64,000 nt of DNA, taken from assembly GCA_013141435.1 (NCBI GenBank), contig JABFQZ010000006.1, positions 1 through 64,000 of the forward strand, read 5' to 3'. Both the position numbers and the translations under genes were made by a program. Below the pieces are notes generated by a model. The model was not told the origin of the DNA. It did no database searches and saw only the letters and a list, made by a program, of their open reading frames with translations. Position 1 is the first letter of the stretch. Every line of letters begins with the position of its first letter. Positions 63,356 to 64,000 of the stretch are shown here, one piece after another. Source of the DNA: Ferruginibacter sp. GTDB taxonomy: Bacteria > Bacteroidota > Bacteroidia > Chitinophagales > Chitinophagaceae.

Positions 63356-64000
63356 ATGAGAAAAGCAATTTTAACCTTGCTTGTAGTATTTGGCTTTGTG
63401 CTAATTGCTACTGCGCAAGAGCGTTCCATTAACGGTATTGTAACAAACGATAAAGGAACTCCAATAGAAGGTGTTTCAGTAACTTCATCAGATAATAAAA
63501 AAGGTACAAAAACCGATAAAAATGGTAGCTATACCATTACAGTAATAACCAATGCAAAATCTTTGTTGTATAGTAGTGTAGGTTTTGAAACACAACGAAA
63601 AAACATTTCTAATTTAAATACTATCAATTTAGCTTTAAAAGCTACAGATAGCAGACTAGATGAAATTGTTGTTGTTGCTTATGGAACAGTAAAAAAAGAT
63701 AATTTTACAGGGAGTGCTGCAAAAATTGCTGGAAATGAATTTGATAAAAGAACATTAACAAGTGTTACTAACGCTTTAACTGGTTCGGTAGCAGGTCTTT
63801 CAACTACATCTAGTTCCGGACAACCAGGGTCTACTCCTGCTATCAGAGTACGAGGATTTGGTTCTATATCAGCTTCTAACGAACCATTAATAGTTGTTGA
63901 TGGTATTCCTGCAACTTCAGCATTATCAAATATAAACATGGACGATGTAGAGAGTTTAACTGTTTTGAAAGATGCAGCTACTACATCTTTATATGGCTCT
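63356..64000 (+). CDS. SusC/RagA-type TonB-dependent receptor, 5' part only
   Basis: The first 215 codons run to the window edge. A signal peptide (RKAILTLLVVFGFVLIATAQ) precedes a carboxypeptidase-like domain (SINGIVTNDKGTPIEGVSV, with YTITV and GFETQ), the TonB box (DEIVVVAYGTVKK) and the plug start (RVRGFGSISASNEPLIVVDG; TVLKDAATTSLYG). This fits outer-membrane receptors that take up oligosaccharides or peptides with a SusD partner. The gene continues past 64000, so the stop and barrel are missing. Confidence 0.9.
   Translation, partial: MRKAILTLLVVFGFVLIATAQERSINGIVTNDKGTPIEGVSVTSSDNKKGTKTDKNGSYTITVITNAKSLLYSSVGFETQRKNISNLNTINLALKATDSRLDEIVVVAYGTVKKDNFTGSAAKIAGNEFDKRTLTSVTNALTGSVAGLSTTSSSGQPGSTPAIRVRGFGSISASNEPLIVVDGIPATSALSNINMDDVESLTVLKDAATTSLYGS

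Noticed and set aside
1..64000. CRISPR arrays or cas genes
   Set aside because: No regularly spaced direct repeats of 25-40 bases and no Cas-type proteins were seen.

Overview
The window reads as chromosomal DNA of an AT-rich Bacteroidota, most likely from the Chitinophagales/Sphingobacteriales side. The evidence is a SusC/RagA-type TonB-linked receptor at the right edge, a type IX secretion C-terminal sorting domain, an S46 dipeptidyl-peptidase, YD-repeat giants with a DUF6443-like segment, and promoter cores of the TAnnTTTG type. Genus cannot be settled from the sequence alone.

Left part (1-15.2 kb). Bases 1-2140 hold a minus-strand operon (ArsR regulator, AHSA1-type protein, DoxX-like membrane protein, DUF1801/YdeI-like protein). 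It is bounded by a large imperfect palindrome at 1-145 and by inverted copies of a 10-bp sequence, so it looks like a mobile gene cassette. A tyrosine recombinase with an unusual duplicated N-terminal module follows. Then come housekeeping and accessory genes: an HlyD-type adaptor with a TolC-type channel, a 1258-residue SNF2 helicase with two SWIM zinc motifs, 2-phosphosulfolactate phosphatase, gcvT, hflX (TTG start) and a small Rieske protein.

Middle part (15.3-48.6 kb). A tRNA-Asn gene is the insertion site of an integrative, apparently mobilizable element of about 33.3 kb. A 21-bp direct repeat of the tRNA 3' end lies at 15337-15357 and 48597-48617, and a tyrosine integrase sits beside the right copy. 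The left arm carries transfer and replication genes (excisionase-like HTH, RepA-like ATPase, GTTCC/GGAAC iteron-like inverted repeat, oriT-like hairpin, MobC-like protein, relaxase, membrane coiled-coil protein, ParA, RHH protein). The cargo is a collinear run of secreted giants at 21.6-43.9 kb: an outer-membrane beta-barrel candidate with a periplasmic coiled coil, a small exported protein, a 2642-residue SpvB-like/PA14/YD protein, a 267-residue exported protein, and a 3103-residue Rhs protein. The Rhs C-terminus looks like a caspase-fold (clan CD) peptidase and is followed, overlapping, by a small lipoprotein, the candidate immunity protein. An IS-type transposase has cut a RelE-like toxin gene just after it. 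A histidine phosphatase and an unknown gene overlapping the integrase complete the element. I consider the Rhs module the most interesting system in the window.

Right part (48.65-64 kb). Core-genome genes: YciO/TsaC family, PfkB kinase, S46 peptidase, T9SS-exported amidase, rpiB, tatC, prfA, an amidohydrolase, recO, an RND/MMPL-type transporter and the 5' part of a SusC-like receptor. Four intergenic copies of a hairpin repeat with covarying outer stems are scattered through the chromosomal flanks (near 4.0, 13.6, 50.8 and 56.3 kb) and were not found in the element.
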